Source of the DNA: Ceratotherium simum simum
Lineage: Eukaryota > Chordata > Mammalia > Perissodactyla > Rhinocerotidae
Length of the DNA: 64,000 nucleotides
Assembly: GCF_000283155.1 (NCBI RefSeq)
Contig: NW_004454262.1
Span: forward strand, 3,280,785 to 3,344,784
Direction: 5' to 3'
The notes below the pieces were generated by a model. It was not told the origin of the DNA. It was given only the letters and a program-made list of their open reading frames with translations, and searched no databases. Below, in pieces: positions 1 through 12,039 of the stretch (the first letter of the stretch is position 1; each line of letters begins with the position of its first letter). Position numbers and translations under genes: made by a program.

Positions 1-591
1 CTCAGGTCCAGGTTATGCAGGATGATCAATGAGACCTGCACTGAGGGATCAGGGAGTGCTTGAGGAAGGGGAAGGAAATAAACAAATCTGGCCAGCACAC
101 TATGATTTGGTGGCAAACTATTAGAAAGCTCTCCAAAGGGATGTATTTCTTTTTTATTTTTAAATTTACTGATAAAATAGTCAAACCCCGAGTTGAGGGA
201 AAAAACTAGCTTTTAAGTTAACCTAATACATTTGATTTTGAGGCAGAGAGGTCAGCATTATGGAAACACACCAACCCTAAATCAGATTTCATCCAAGTTA
301 TATGTAGACAAATACTGTGTTACCACAAGCCTCCACATCTCATTTCCTTTTCTGTCTAGTCCTCCATTTAATAACCCAAAAATCTATCCTTTTATAGAGT
401 TTCATGCTATTTTCTTACTTACATACAATGGTGCTACTCTTACCAATTGCCTATTGTCATGGCACATTAGTTAGGTGAATTTGTTGATATTTCAAAATTA
501 CTCTCTCTGTATTTTTTATTCTATCATCCAGTTTAAACAAGTGATTGGGAGCACTCCTATGATGAAAGAAAAAAGGCTATACTTTTTTTTT
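1..591. other. Intronic stretch, nothing recognised
   Basis: AT-rich single-copy-looking DNA. The short open frame at 232-474 has no recognisable motif and is treated as chance. Confidence 0.5.
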
Positions 592-826
592 TTTGTGAGG
601 AGATCAGCCCTGTGCTAACATCTGCCAATCCTCCTCTTTTTTTTTTGCTGAGGAAGACTGGCCCTGGGCTAACGTCCGTGCCCATCTTCCTCCACTTTAT
701 ATTGGACGCCACCACAGCATGGCTTGCCAAGCAGTGCGTCTGTGTGCGCCTGGGATCCGACCCAGCGAACCCCGGGCCACCACAGTGGAGCGCGTGCACT
801 TAACCGCTTGCGCCACGGGACCGGCC
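592..826 (-). repeat. ERE SINE (equine tRNA-derived repeat), reverse orientation
   Basis: The reverse complement begins with the ERE signature GGCCGGTCCCGTGGCGCAAG, carries the tRNA-derived box A/B part, and ends in the typical 'ttagc..agg..gatcttcctcagc' module. A T-run on the plus strand at the 5' side corresponds to its poly-A tail. Similar 'atact(t)n' strings lie on both sides and may be the target duplication. The well-preserved head suggests a fairly young copy. Confidence 0.93.
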
Positions 827-1059
827 CCAATACTTTTTTTTTTAAAGAAATAAATAGCTGCCATGGTACAGTAGTTGGTATTATTCTAGTTTCTAGCCAT
901 GGGAAGGCACAGCACACTCTTTCTCCAGCCATGCCTAATTTACTTAAGTTCCTCCCCCACACTCGTTGAGTCCCTGCAGGGAAAATAGGTGCTATTGAAG
1001 GCAGAAGACAAGAAAGGATAAGGGGTCAAAGAAAGACAGGGTACGGCCTGCCCTATGGA

Positions 1060-1720
1060 GCCTCTGGACAATTCTGTACATTAGATACTTCCCGATAACC
1101 ATGGTGCAGGCTCTGAGCCAGGCTACAGGGAGAGAGAGGTGAATGAGGCAAGAGCCTCTCGCCGTGGGGTGCTTCCAGTCTAACTGATTAACCACTGATT
1201 TCCATGCTGTGTAGCCAGTGCTGTAAGAAAGGCGCACAGGGAGCCCAGACAGGGGCCCTCACCAGGCCTCAGGCAACATGGGAGGAACTGAGTCTTCAAG
1301 GATGATTAGGAGTTGATTGGGGAGGAGGTGGGAAGGGAAGAGAAAAGCCTCCTCAACCACTGGGAATAGCGTGGTAGCAGCTTGGAAACAAGAGACAGCA
1401 CTTTGTGGGTGCGGAGCCACTACATTGGCACTTGGATATTTTGGGAACATGAAGTGGAAAGAGGGAAGTGGCAGATGACGAGGTAAGGCGTGAGCTTATG
1501 GAGGGAGGACTTTGTATGTCACTTTACGGAGCTCGTTCTGTATTCTATAGGCAAGATCAGATCTGAAGTTTAGAATGGTCACTTTGTAGACTGAGTTTGA
1601 CTGGGGTGGGGGTTGGTCAGACTGGAGGCAAAAAAGAGGCCCCTGGAGCAAAGAAAGAGGCAGAGGGCTGCTCTTCACTAGGAGAAGCATTGTGACTTGA
1701 GGTAACTTTGCATACAGAAG
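1060..1720 (-). repeat. Probable L2 LINE fragment, reverse
   Basis: The order of weak matches fits the reverse complement of an L2 3' region (vaguely 'total increase … treated … gagagaggtgaatgag', then a GA-rich part with 'gaggagg…gaagggaagag'). The sequence is heavily diverged and the exact limits are unclear. Confidence 0.35.
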
Positions 1721-1734
1721 CACAGTCTAGTTCA

Positions 1735-2150
1735 TCATTCATTGATTCAATGAACACTGAGCATCAGCTATATGTCAGGTACAGAGATGTGGTCTCTTCT
1801 CCAAAGAACTTCCAGAGTGTGTGAGAGACAGATATGTAGACAGATAAATTAAGAGCCAATGGGTACAAGCAGGGTAGGAGTGTGCTCACTGAGCTGTGGG
1901 AACATTCAGAACTGGCTAGCTCACTGGGGGAAGAGGAGTTGTGTCAGGGAAGCTTCACGAAATAATTGACAGGAGCTCAATCCTGAACGCATGACAGATT
2001 GAACAGATGGGAAAAGGGCAGTTAGAGTTGAAGAAAGAATACATACAAAATTATGGGAACATCAGAATGCCTAGTATGTTCTGAATGTCCAGAGCACAGT
2101 TAGGGCAGGAGATGGGGCTAGGAAAATTCTGAGCTGGTTCTGAAGGGCAA
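1735..2150 (-). repeat. Probable L2 LINE 3' fragment, reverse
   Basis: It opens like a reversed L2 tail (cattcattgattcaatgaaca, gcatcagctatatgtcaggtac) and continues with 'agagacagatatgtagacag' and a 'gtgtcagggaagcttc' segment in the order expected for L2. Old and diverged. Confidence 0.5.
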
Positions 2151-2159
2151 AGAAAGAAG

Positions 2160-3920
2160 GTAGGAAAATATAAATTAGGAAACACACGTGTGAATGGCAT
2201 GCATGTCTTCATATGGTATAGAGTGTCTCCTGAGAGATTTCCCTGCGAGCTGTTGCTATGAAAGCATCTAAATATTCACATCCTTTTGCAATATTATGGA
2301 GACAGCCTTAACAGCTTTGCAGCTCAGGAAACAACACTAATTGAGAGTCATCAAGTCACAAAATACTTTCATTTATTTTACATAAAGGGAAATCTAAACT
2401 GCTGACTGAAGGAAAATTAACACTTGAATTTTGAATAATAAAAACAAAGCCATCATCTTTTGAAATACAGAACATTCTCTGTTACAAAAAATTACAAAGA
2501 TGGATTATGAAGGACTACCATTGTATTCATGACTGCGTCCACGTGTGAAGACTGAGCTGTGATTTTACAAATTAAAATTACACAAATTAATTATAAGGGT
2601 TGTATTAATTTATAATAAGATTTCAGGTCTCCGAGAATCTGCCCAGAGAAGATGGAAGTCTTTTATTTACTTTGGGGCTATTTTACTCCTGAATTTGTAT
2701 ATCTTCTGTAGATACTAACTTTACCACTGAAACTCAAGAAAATTTTTGTTAAGTCCAACCAGTTCAATTTATCACTTATAAAGAACAAAGCATATGCTTC
2801 TTTTTCCTTCCATCCCAACAACCACACTGGTTATTAAAATGTGCTTGTAACAAACATTATGCATAATATCTTGGTTTTATCCACTCATGGGCAAATGGAG
2901 AGCCTTGTTTAAGCTGTTACTGAATTTTATTATTATGCATAATGGCTTGCTTGCCTCATAAAATTTATTCACTGAATAGCTGTTGTAGAAGAAAACCAGT
3001 TGGAAGATATGCTGTTCTTCCCACAAAACAATACTACATTTGGGTCATGTGTTATTTTTTCCCAAGGACCAGCAGAAATCAACCCATTTATTGTTGGTGT
3101 GCAATTGAACCTTAGAACATCTACTTTCTTGAATTCACAATAAGGATCAGATTTACCATCTAGACTGTAGGGAGAAGAAAATGCCATTTCTGGTCATGTC
3201 ACACCCATCTTTGAGTGAGTGTTTGTATGCAGCCCTGGGTTAACACCTATTATGGCTCCTTCATTGTAAAGAGTACAGGGTGTTTTGGTCAGATGGTTTG
3301 TGAAGTGACTCCGCATGTTACAGGAGTAGCTGCCACACCCACGTCAGATGGTGGTGCCTCAGCGCCCAGAAGAGAACTTTGCCATTTGGAAAAACAAATG
3401 GTCCAAATTATTAGAGAAAATACAACTCTGTAGAAAGGGGAAGATAAGTACACGAAAGAAAAAGCAAAAAGCATGACCAGAATGCTCAGAGGTAAATAAA
3501 ATCGTTCTGCACTCACAAAATATATTGGTTATAGGTTGTTCTAAAAACATTAAGGTAACCGTAAGAACCACTACCTGTAGGAGCCATAAGCCAAGAAAAT
3601 ATAAAAAGTTCTTGTGTAGATCGTTTGGGAAGTTTCTGTTAATAAAACCAAACATAGGTTAAAAAATACAAAGCTTAATCTCACCAAGAGCCAAAGCAGG
3701 GATGTGTCGGAATTTTCCACATTTAGGGAAAAGAGAGCAGAAAGTCACTGAAGAAAACAATCTCCCCAACCAGCAAAGAGAAAAATCTGTTTAAAAATTT
3801 CTTGCCAATATTGGTAACTGTTGCGAAAAGACTGGCTGTGCATTTACAGGCAGAAACTGCGTAACTAGTGGTGGAGGAGGGCACGTGATATCTCTGGAAG
3901 TCAGGGCATCCGGGCTCTCT
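2160..3920. other. Intronic stretch, nothing recognised
   Basis: AT-rich DNA without a clear repeat or coding signal. The open frames at 2969-3187, 3215-3433 and 3289-3655 overlap on opposite strands and show no protein-family features. Confidence 0.5.
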
Positions 3921-3924
3921 TCCT

Positions 3925-4012
3925 GAGTCAGCAGCTAACTGGGCCTGTCATCTTGCCCTGCCCGAGCTCCATTTCCTTGTCTGTAAAATGAAAAGGTCGC
4001 ACTAGATCAGTG
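3925..4012 (+). repeat. MIR fragment
   Basis: The order 'gtcatcttgccctg… ctccatttccttgtctgtaaaatg' is the conserved core and 3' half of MIR in forward orientation. It is short and diverged. Confidence 0.6.
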
Positions 4013-4257
4013 TTTCTCAAAATGTGGTTCCTGACGGGAAGCTAAGCCACAGCAGCTTTAGGGATGTGTGTGATGGAGTCAGCTCCCCTGATGAATAACA
4101 GTGAGGTCTACCAATCCATCAACCCTCGTGCTGCTCCAAGGCCTGAAGAAATCACACTTGCCTCCCTTTCCTGAGAGCTCTGCAGAGTTTGGGTTGAAGG
4201 CCAGCTCCAGGAATGCTCGAGTTCTTGGGAGTAGGCTGGAAGAAAGGGCTTTCTACT

Positions 4258-4437
4258 ACAGTGGTTCTCAACCCGGAGTCCTGGGACTAGCAACATCAGC
4301 ATCACCTGGGAACTGATAAAACTACAAATTCTCAATCTCCACCCCAGACCTGCTGAATCAGAAACTCTGGAGTGGGAGCAGCAGTCGGTTTTAACAGCTC
4401 TTCACACTGACGCACACTGAAGCCTGAGAACCCTGAA
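4258..4437 (+). repeat. MER5A-type hAT DNA transposon copy
   Basis: It begins cagtggttctcaac, contains 'agcatcacctggga' and 'ccagacctgctgaatcagaa', and ends in 'gcctgagaaccctg'. These are the order and terminal inverted repeat of MER5A. It is nonautonomous and has no coding capacity. A similar end (cagtgtttctcaaaatgtgg) at 4009 may be a separate remnant. Confidence 0.85.
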
Positions 4438-4444
4438 CTTGATG

Positions 4445-5485
4445 ATCTCGAACCTCCTTCAAACAGTAAAATTCTATGATGATGCTACAATGGTGGAATA
4501 CATTTGGAACAATGCTATAATTTTTTGAGTTCTATTCCTGTAAGAGTTACTAAATAAACATGTTAAATAAAATTGTTTTCTAAATCTGCTTTAGCAAGTA
4601 GGGACACAAGGCTGGAAATAAGTGTTTAGGTCAGGACTTATAGCAAGTTTCTAAAACAACTGTGCTGTTCACTGCCTTCTGGGCTGGTTTCCAGCAGCTA
4701 CTGGGCAGCAGTAGAATTGGAAACCCATAATAGGTTTTTAATAAAAAACTAATTACCTGATGTTAAAAGATAAATTACTGCAAGTCAACTAAGCAAAGGC
4801 TTTCAAGGATGATAGCAAAGACTAAGAACTGGCATATCCCAGTTTTGCTCAAATACTGAAGAAGATCACTGCAGAAGGGAGGAAAGAGGGCTGGTCATCA
4901 CTACAAAACCAGACAGAGATCCAGCTGCTGGGGATTTGCATCGGTGTAACTTTAGTATGAAACTCCAGAATTATTTGGGTTTTGGGGGGATATATTCCTC
5001 TGCCTGGATGGTAGAAAGTTTCACTCATGATTTGATTTTTCAGGTTCACACGTACACAGTTTAGTTCTTGTTTGGTATATCACTTAAAAAAAATAAGAGC
5101 ACATTTCATCCTTCTTCATGCCTTTATGCTTCTCCATTGTAGTACGTGGAGGAAAAATAAAACAAAATGGCCAAGAGTGAAAAAAGGAAGAAAAGAAAAT
5201 ATACAACTTTAGAGGCAATGATATAATCATTTCATAGAAAACATTATTTAAATAAAATAAAACATAGAAATAGAAAATGAAAATAAAAACTATAGTAAAT
5301 AAACAGGTTTACTTTTTCAAGATTTCTGTTTCAAGAACTTGGACAAATTGACCAAGATGGCTTTTTAAGAAAAAGCTGTCAAGTAACAAGGGGAAATGCA
5401 ATATCTAAGAATTTATCGAAATAAATTGGAAGTTCATAGTGTCTTTAGAACAATGTATTTTTAGCTTGTAGCTATACATGTTGGT
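4445..5485. other. Intronic stretch, nothing recognised
   Basis: AT-rich sequence. 5090-5330 is notably A-rich on the plus strand, with several short A/T runs. No coding signal. Confidence 0.5.
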
Positions 5486-5489
5486 AAGC

Positions 5490-5830
5490 AACGATGTTTC
5501 TGTAAACTCTTGAGAATTATAGCAATTCCCAAAGTGTGTGTAGTGGAACCCTGGTGCCAGGATGTGCTCTGGAATAAAAGGTTTGGGAGTCAAATAGGTT
5601 TGGAAACACTGGATGAAGCACACACCTCTTGGTGAGTTACAGTACATCTTGGCATGTTAAAGGTTCTGGAAGTTGTTCACGGCTAAGGAAACCTGCTCAG
5701 CTTGTTTAACTCTGTATTTCCCAATAATATTTGATTATAGCCCTTCGCATGTAACACCACTAACATCCTTAGATGTTAATGTTCTATGTTATGCACTTTG
5801 AGAAAAGTTGGGTGATGTATTACTTTCTTT
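5490..5830. repeat. Possible old hAT-like repeat remnant
   Basis: It carries 'attcccaaagtgtg.gtagtggaaccctgg' near the left side and 'atgcactttgagaaaagtt' near the right side, which resembles the paired ends of hAT-type elements. The internal sequence was not recognised. Confidence 0.3.
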
Positions 5831-5834
5831 TCCA

Positions 5835-8500
5835 CAGATTTAACAAATGGGCTAGTGGAATAAGTTTGTAATCCACCTTGGCTATTCTCATCAACTATAT
5901 CTAAAGGAAGGACTTTATATTCCAAACCTAGATGTTCCACAAACCATCTAGGTCCGAATAAAATTCCCTCTGGTGCTTTTGTTAATGTTCATGCAAATTG
6001 ATTAAGATAAGATTTATTGATTTAAATAGAATCCTGGAGACCACATGAGCGTTGAGATTCACAAACACTTCTGCATTATCATTAAGTAAGCACGATGGTA
6101 ATATTTCCGCATTACTGTTGGGTGAAATATCACCAGTAAGTGAGCACGATGGTGTCTGATGGTGTCCTTATTACCACCACCCAAGGAAGCACTTTCACAG
6201 TCCAGAAAAAGAGGTTGGAAGGGAATGGAATGCAATGGAAAGCAAGCACACTAACGTGTTAGAGAAGAAACCTTTAAGAAGGGAAAAGTGGAGGATGGTT
6301 CTCTGTACTGGTACGTGGGGATTTGGAATAGGGCCATGTCTGTCCATGTGTGTCTATTTTAAAGGCTATAGATTTCGAACTCAATCTGTGGCTGACTTGC
6401 CTAATTCTAGCTTGAGAATAACACTCATTATTTTCTACTGTATGTGACCTAGTAGATAATTGCTAAAGAGAGGGAAAAAATAGCCACTAAGGATTTTATT
6501 TTGTTTTTAAAACCTCAAGGTTAACAAAACCAAGAAACACATATTTCCGTATATCTAGGATATTATAATTAAGAAAAAAATGTTTTCGTATTAAGAAGCA
6601 AATTTACAAATTTACATTTAGTCCTCTATTTTCCTTAGTCTCTGTAACTACAGCATTTTTTTAACCTTAGAAACATTAGTGGCTAAATTTATTTGCACCT
6701 ATAGATCAGTCGCTCAAGTTACTCAAAGATGTTGGTTTGGCTATATCCAAAGTTCAAAGAGAAAAGTTTCCTTAGCACAAAGTATAGTCATTGTAAATTA
6801 TAATTAAAATTTACAATTAAAAACCTGATTCTAAAATAAATAAATTTTATATTTTAGGATTTGTCATGGACAAGGTTGTTTTGAATTTTGTCAGAATAAA
6901 ACTAAAGCATGTAGAATTCTTGTTCTTGGAAATAAATTTATTCAAAACATGATATAATCATGTGCTACTCTTTTTCCTTAATTTTTACTTATGTGTGCAG
7001 AAAAGTTATACGGTACAGTGGTTGTTGTATATTTCTGAAAATGAATGACACTATTTTTCCTTCTTATAGCCATTGTTACTAACACTATGACCACTACAGA
7101 TGTAGTTCTCTGTGACAAATATCTTCTCTAGAAGGGGGGGAGAGCCAATAAACTGATGTACATAGATGTCCATAAATAGCCAAAGTAAAACAATAAAACT
7201 AAGGTAAATAAAACCCAGGAAATGTAGTGAAAATTGCATTTCATTTCAGACAATTTTTGAAACAATCCTATAATTTTCTAAACACTTTTTAACGCATTTC
7301 CCTCTCACGAACTTTGTTACCTAGTATTCAAACAGTAATCATGGAAGACATTATAAAATAGGTTATCTCAAGTAGAAGTGATTTCAAATATAAAATGGGG
7401 TTAATGTACTAGCCATTAATTTAACAGAATAGTTAGAAGATGAACTTGGCAGCAAAATAAAGACTTTCCTCCCCTTTCTGATTTTTGCTTTTCTTAGAAG
7501 ACTTAGTCCAGGGAATTCAATTCACCATTAAGAGAGTCATTTCACAGCCAACTTTTCTTCATTTAAAAATCATTTTGATAATCAAACCAGGATAGCAACA
7601 GGACATTCAAACAACAGAGGTGAGGAGATGGCTTTTATTGATTGGGGGTCTGTGATGACTCCTGCAGAAGTTCCCTCCTCTGATCCTAGGGTGGTTGTTT
7701 TCCATATGAGCACTGTACCAAACAGAGAAACACCGCACTGTGAGAACAGAGATGTGGTCAGTCCTTGCTTTCACCCAAATGCCTCTGCATTCTCTTTCTT
7801 ATAAAGGTTGAAAAACATCTACTCTGCTCCTTCCTTGACGGGTCATAACCTGAAGTACTATAATTTCCTAGAAATAACCATTTCTGGGGTCCCTTTATTT
7901 TTATTTTATGAGTAAATGATATGAAGTGGCTTTTAGATGGATTAAATGACTGCTCTTGATGCAGAAGGCCTGGCCTTCCTCCTATGAACTAGGAGTAACC
8001 TCAGGAATCTGATGAATGTGTTAGATGTGTGCATTTAGGGGCAGTAGCTGAATTTTAGATCCATTTTTGTGACTTCTCTATGTAGCTTCGTGCCTGACAT
8101 CCAGAGGACTCCATCAATGTTTGATTAAAGCATGATGCTTGATTACGATTAAGATGGCAGCTCAAGAGCAATTGTATCCAATGAAGACAACTGCTTTTAG
8201 CAGAAATCCTTCTCTATGCAAATGGACAAAGCTAAGTAATCACACCCAGATGATCGGTTGTCGTTTGGAGGCAGGAGCCTCCACAGTGCAGAGGTCCGTG
8301 TGGATATAGAATGTGTCCCCCAACATACCAACCTAATGCCAGCATTCCAGTGCAATCCCCTGTTCTTTAAAGGGGAACAACAATGTACTTGTTAGAGACA
8401 TAGTGAAACCATAGAAAGTATATGAAACAAATATCAGGTGTCTATGAGTTCTGCCATTGTGGCATATGTTCAAAGAGGGAAAGATGGACAAAAAATAAGG
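5835..8500. other. Intronic stretch, nothing firm
   Basis: AT-rich. Near 6085-6155 the string taagtaagcacgatggt / cagtaagtgagcacgatggt occurs twice about 50 bp apart, a small local duplication. A pentamer-like ggaatgcaatgg patch lies near 6225. No coding signal or clear interspersed repeat was recognised. Confidence 0.45.
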
Positions 8501-10820
8501 ATTAAGAGCACCTTCTCACGGAGACAACCACTGCAGAGACGGGCAGCACTGTCCACCAGGTGACAGAAGGCTCCTGGTGATGAGTTGCTTGAGTCCAACG
8601 GCTTCCCTTCCCCCAGCAGGAGGTGCTCCACATGGGCTCAACCTGCCACAGGGCCTCTCGGAACTACAGGTCTTGGGCAGCCCGTGCTCCCAGCTGGTAG
8701 ATAGCTCCTCTGAACAGTTGGTGCTCAAGCTCAGACTGTTTCTGCCCCACTTTCAAGGCTGAGGTCATGAGCCCGCTGAAGGGGAGAAGCAGGGGAGCAC
8801 GGCATTGACTATTACCATCCTCTAACTGGCCCACGGGCCGTGGAGTCAAAGGCCCCTTTGTGTTGCAGACAGACTGGATGTCAACCATCTATCTAAGGAT
8901 TTATACACAGGGTAAGCGTGCTCATAATTGTATCCCACCACTATTTGGTCCAACTTATTTTTGTTCTCTTTTGCTCTCTTGGCATTATTTTCAGAAAGTT
9001 AAAGAAAGGATTGTAAATAAAATAAGGAGAGACTCTGACTCAACCGTTATGGAGATAAGGTAACTTTCCCCGTCATAGTCCAGTCCCTGCGCTGTTGCCG
9101 GGGGGACTGTCCTGAAACATTGGCTGATATCACCCTCTCATTTAAAATCCTTGCTCGTTCTCCCTTGGACGCAGAAGAACATCTAACCTCTTTGGGATGA
9201 CACAGAAGGGCATTCACGTTTGGCCCAAATTTACAATTGCAGCCTCATCTTCACTCTGCCTCAGCTGTCAGAGAGCTAGACTGAAAGATCTGGAGTCATA
9301 CTGGGTTCTAAACGAGGCTCCATCACCCTGTCACCTCGACTGAGTTATGAGTGCGTTCTACCAGGAGCCGACTCCGGAGTTTAGGGGTAGGCTGTTAAGG
9401 AAGGCAGGACTGCCTTTGGGATGGACCCCTGAGTGCGGGCGGGGGCGGAAGCAGGAGTGAGCAGAGAAGTCCAGCTGTGATGCAGGCCTGATGTCTCTGC
9501 CGAGCCCACGGAGAAGCTTTGGAGCTAGAATGGCCGATAAGAGTGGCCTGAGTTGGGCCTTTAAACTCCTGCAGCAGTAGGTCATCGGCTGTGGGCCACT
9601 CTGGGAAAGGGCATGGCCTTGGGCGAGGCTTTGCATATGAGGAGGGTTCTCTGCAACAGAGGCCATCCCTGAGGGGCTGCTGACCGCTGCAGGCTGTGCG
9701 ACAAGAGCACTCCCAGGCAGGTGGGGCAACATGTCCTCAAATTCCCTTCCACTGAAGGGAGACCTGGGGGCCTTCACAGTGTCCACCACACCTAGCCTCC
9801 CTAGGCCTCCATTTCCTCCAGCATCAATGGGGGGTAATAGAAGAATTCACCTGTGGCATCTGTCTGAAGTTCCATGCCCAGGCACATGGGAAGTCTCAAA
9901 AGACATGTCATTATATGATTATCGCTGGGCTCCTAATGCTCCAGCCACTCTGAATGACTTGCTGCTCCTGGAACCCAGCATGCTCTCACACCTCCAAGTC
10001 TCTGACGAGAAGACTATCTCACTGGTGAGCGCCTTCTCAATCCAGAGCCAACACGACCTGATCTCCCTTCCAAGGCTTACCCCCAGGCAGAATGAATCAC
10101 TCCCATAGCACTTCGTATGTGACTCTAATATAGCAGTTACCATATTATAGTTAATTATAGCCATGTCTGATCCCCTCCCCCTCCCCAAGGACCAAGAGAA
10201 AATCTAGAGCAGAGACATGTCTTACTCCTCTTTACTTCCCCCCTCCACTCCTGGTTGTGTTTGTTGAATGAATACATGAAAGAGAAGAGGGGTCATTTGT
10301 GATGCACTGATTCTCTTCCTACTACAAGGATCTGAGATTTACAGAACCTATTGTTTCCTCTTCTAATTTCACCCCAAAGAAGTCCCAGATTAAGTGTAAG
10401 GAGCAATTGTAGAAATGATATTAGCCTAGGCATTTGTTGTTTTATTTTCCTCTCACTCCACATGGATTTGGGTGTTTGTTTTATTGACTCTGTTTATAAG
10501 TATTATATGTTTTGATCTTGGATCACTTTTGGAAGTAGGCAGGTTATAAATTACATATATACAAATAACAATATCTTCTAAATTCTAGCCTTCAAAAACA
10601 CTTAGGTATTACTATCTGATCAGAATTCATCCCTCTGCTTATAACGATTTGTTTCCAGAAGGCAAAGCTTCCAAATGCGTTCTGAATCACCTTGACCCAG
10701 TATAGTTTGCCCCCATTCTGTATTTACGGGGATACAGCTAAGACCTGGGAGGGATCTTGCCTAACTACAGCCCACAGGGCAGAAACAGATGCTGAGACAA
10801 AGGGGAAAATAAGCGGAATC
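8500..10820. other. Intronic stretch with overlapping chance open frames
   Basis: Moderately GC-rich between 8520 and 10100. Open frames of 143 codons (9358-9789, minus) and 125 codons (9731-10108, plus) show no family features, no matching splice sites and no compositional bias, so they are not called genes. 9095-9260 could be a worn L2 piece. Confidence 0.45.
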
Positions 10821-10825
10821 ATTCG

Positions 10826-11215
10826 TTCAGCATATATTTACTGAGTGCCTGTCACTGTTCTAGCTACTGGGGGTACAATAGGGAACAAGATTGACATGGG
10901 GGACAAGGTGCCTGCAGTCTAGTGTCGGGGGAGACAGACAGCAAATGGGGAAGCAACAGACAAGATAATTTTAGGTAGCAGGAAGTGCTCGGAAGAAACT
11001 AAAACAGGAAAATGTGATAGAGAGACTGGTGGGTGCAGAGGGAACAGAGACTTTAGACAGTGTGGTCAGGAGAGAGCTCTCTGAGAAGGTGAGATTTGAG
11101 GTGAGAGTTTAGAGATGAGAAGAAGCTAGCCATTAAATATCTGGACACAGAACTATACAGAGGGGGACAGAATGTGCAAAGGCCCTGAGGCAAAAACAAG
11201 CAAAGCTGCTTATAA
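10826..11215 (-). repeat. L2 LINE 3' region, reverse
   Basis: It reads as the reverse complement of L2: 'atatttactgagtgcctgtc.actgttctagctactgggg' for the tail. Then come a 'gggagacagacagcaaat' box, 'gagagctctctgagaaggtgagatttgag', and 'gtgcaaaggccctgaggca' at the inner end. It is an old copy but well ordered. Confidence 0.8.
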
Positions 11216-11955
11216 GCCTCAGGCTTGAAAAACATTCATAATTATTTGGATATCGGTTATTTTAATTTATACCCAACACCCAATACCAATATGTGGCAGA
11301 TTTTTTTTTACTTCAGTAAAGAATCAGAAAACAACTGCAGACTCCAACTGACTGCTCAGTTTTCAAGCCATTTGTTACCCTACATTTTTATAGACTTCAG
11401 ACATGATCACCAATATGAGCATGCTTTGAGTTGCAGTGTATTGTGTTAAAACTTTAAAAAACTTTATAAGGTTTTTTACATGGTGATCTGTCACTGCTAT
11501 TGCCAAAAGGAAATAGTGCAGCCAGGATGTCTGGTCCAGGCCCTGGAGCATTTGATCCGAACCAATTGCAAGTATTTTTAAGGATGGAGTATATATTACT
11601 TTATGAGCCACAACCAATAAAATCCCTTTCTCTAGACATTATTGGAACAAATGAGAACCACTGGGGCTGGTTTGGTTTATCCCCCACTGCCTGACCTCTA
11701 ACTGGACAGTGCTTTAGATGACTGAATCAGCCTTTGGATCAAAGATCTTTCAGTTCCTTACGTTTGAATGATTTGTTATTTATCACATATTTTAAGACCA
11801 CTATCTGGGGGGCCCATTTATCATAATCAAATTAAGCATTTTGGGAGGAGATGATAGAATTAAATCATTCTGCCCTCGTAGAAATGAGTGAGAGAGGACA
11901 GCAAAACCCAAAGTTGCATCTCCATGCAATCTCGTGCAGAAGGAATGCTGAGAGG
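11216..11955. other. Intronic stretch, nothing recognised
   Basis: AT-rich sequence with no clear repeat, coding or RNA-gene signal. Confidence 0.5.
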
Positions 11956-11957
11956 AG

Positions 11958-12032
11958 GGCACTTGACGGATGGAGAAACTGAAGCTCAGAGAAGTTGCCC
12001 AGGTTCTTCTAGGTGCAGAAAGCCCTAACTAC
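11958..12032 (-). repeat. MIR fragment, reverse
   Basis: 'ggatggagaaactgaagctcagagaagttgccca' is the reverse complement of the conserved MIR core. Only about 75 bp remain. Confidence 0.65.
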
Positions 12033-12039
12033 TTAAAAC

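Noticed and set aside
9358..10108. Two opposite-strand open frames of 143 and 125 codons
   Set aside because: They overlap at the ends, show no protein family features and lie in moderately GC-rich intron where such lengths arise by chance.
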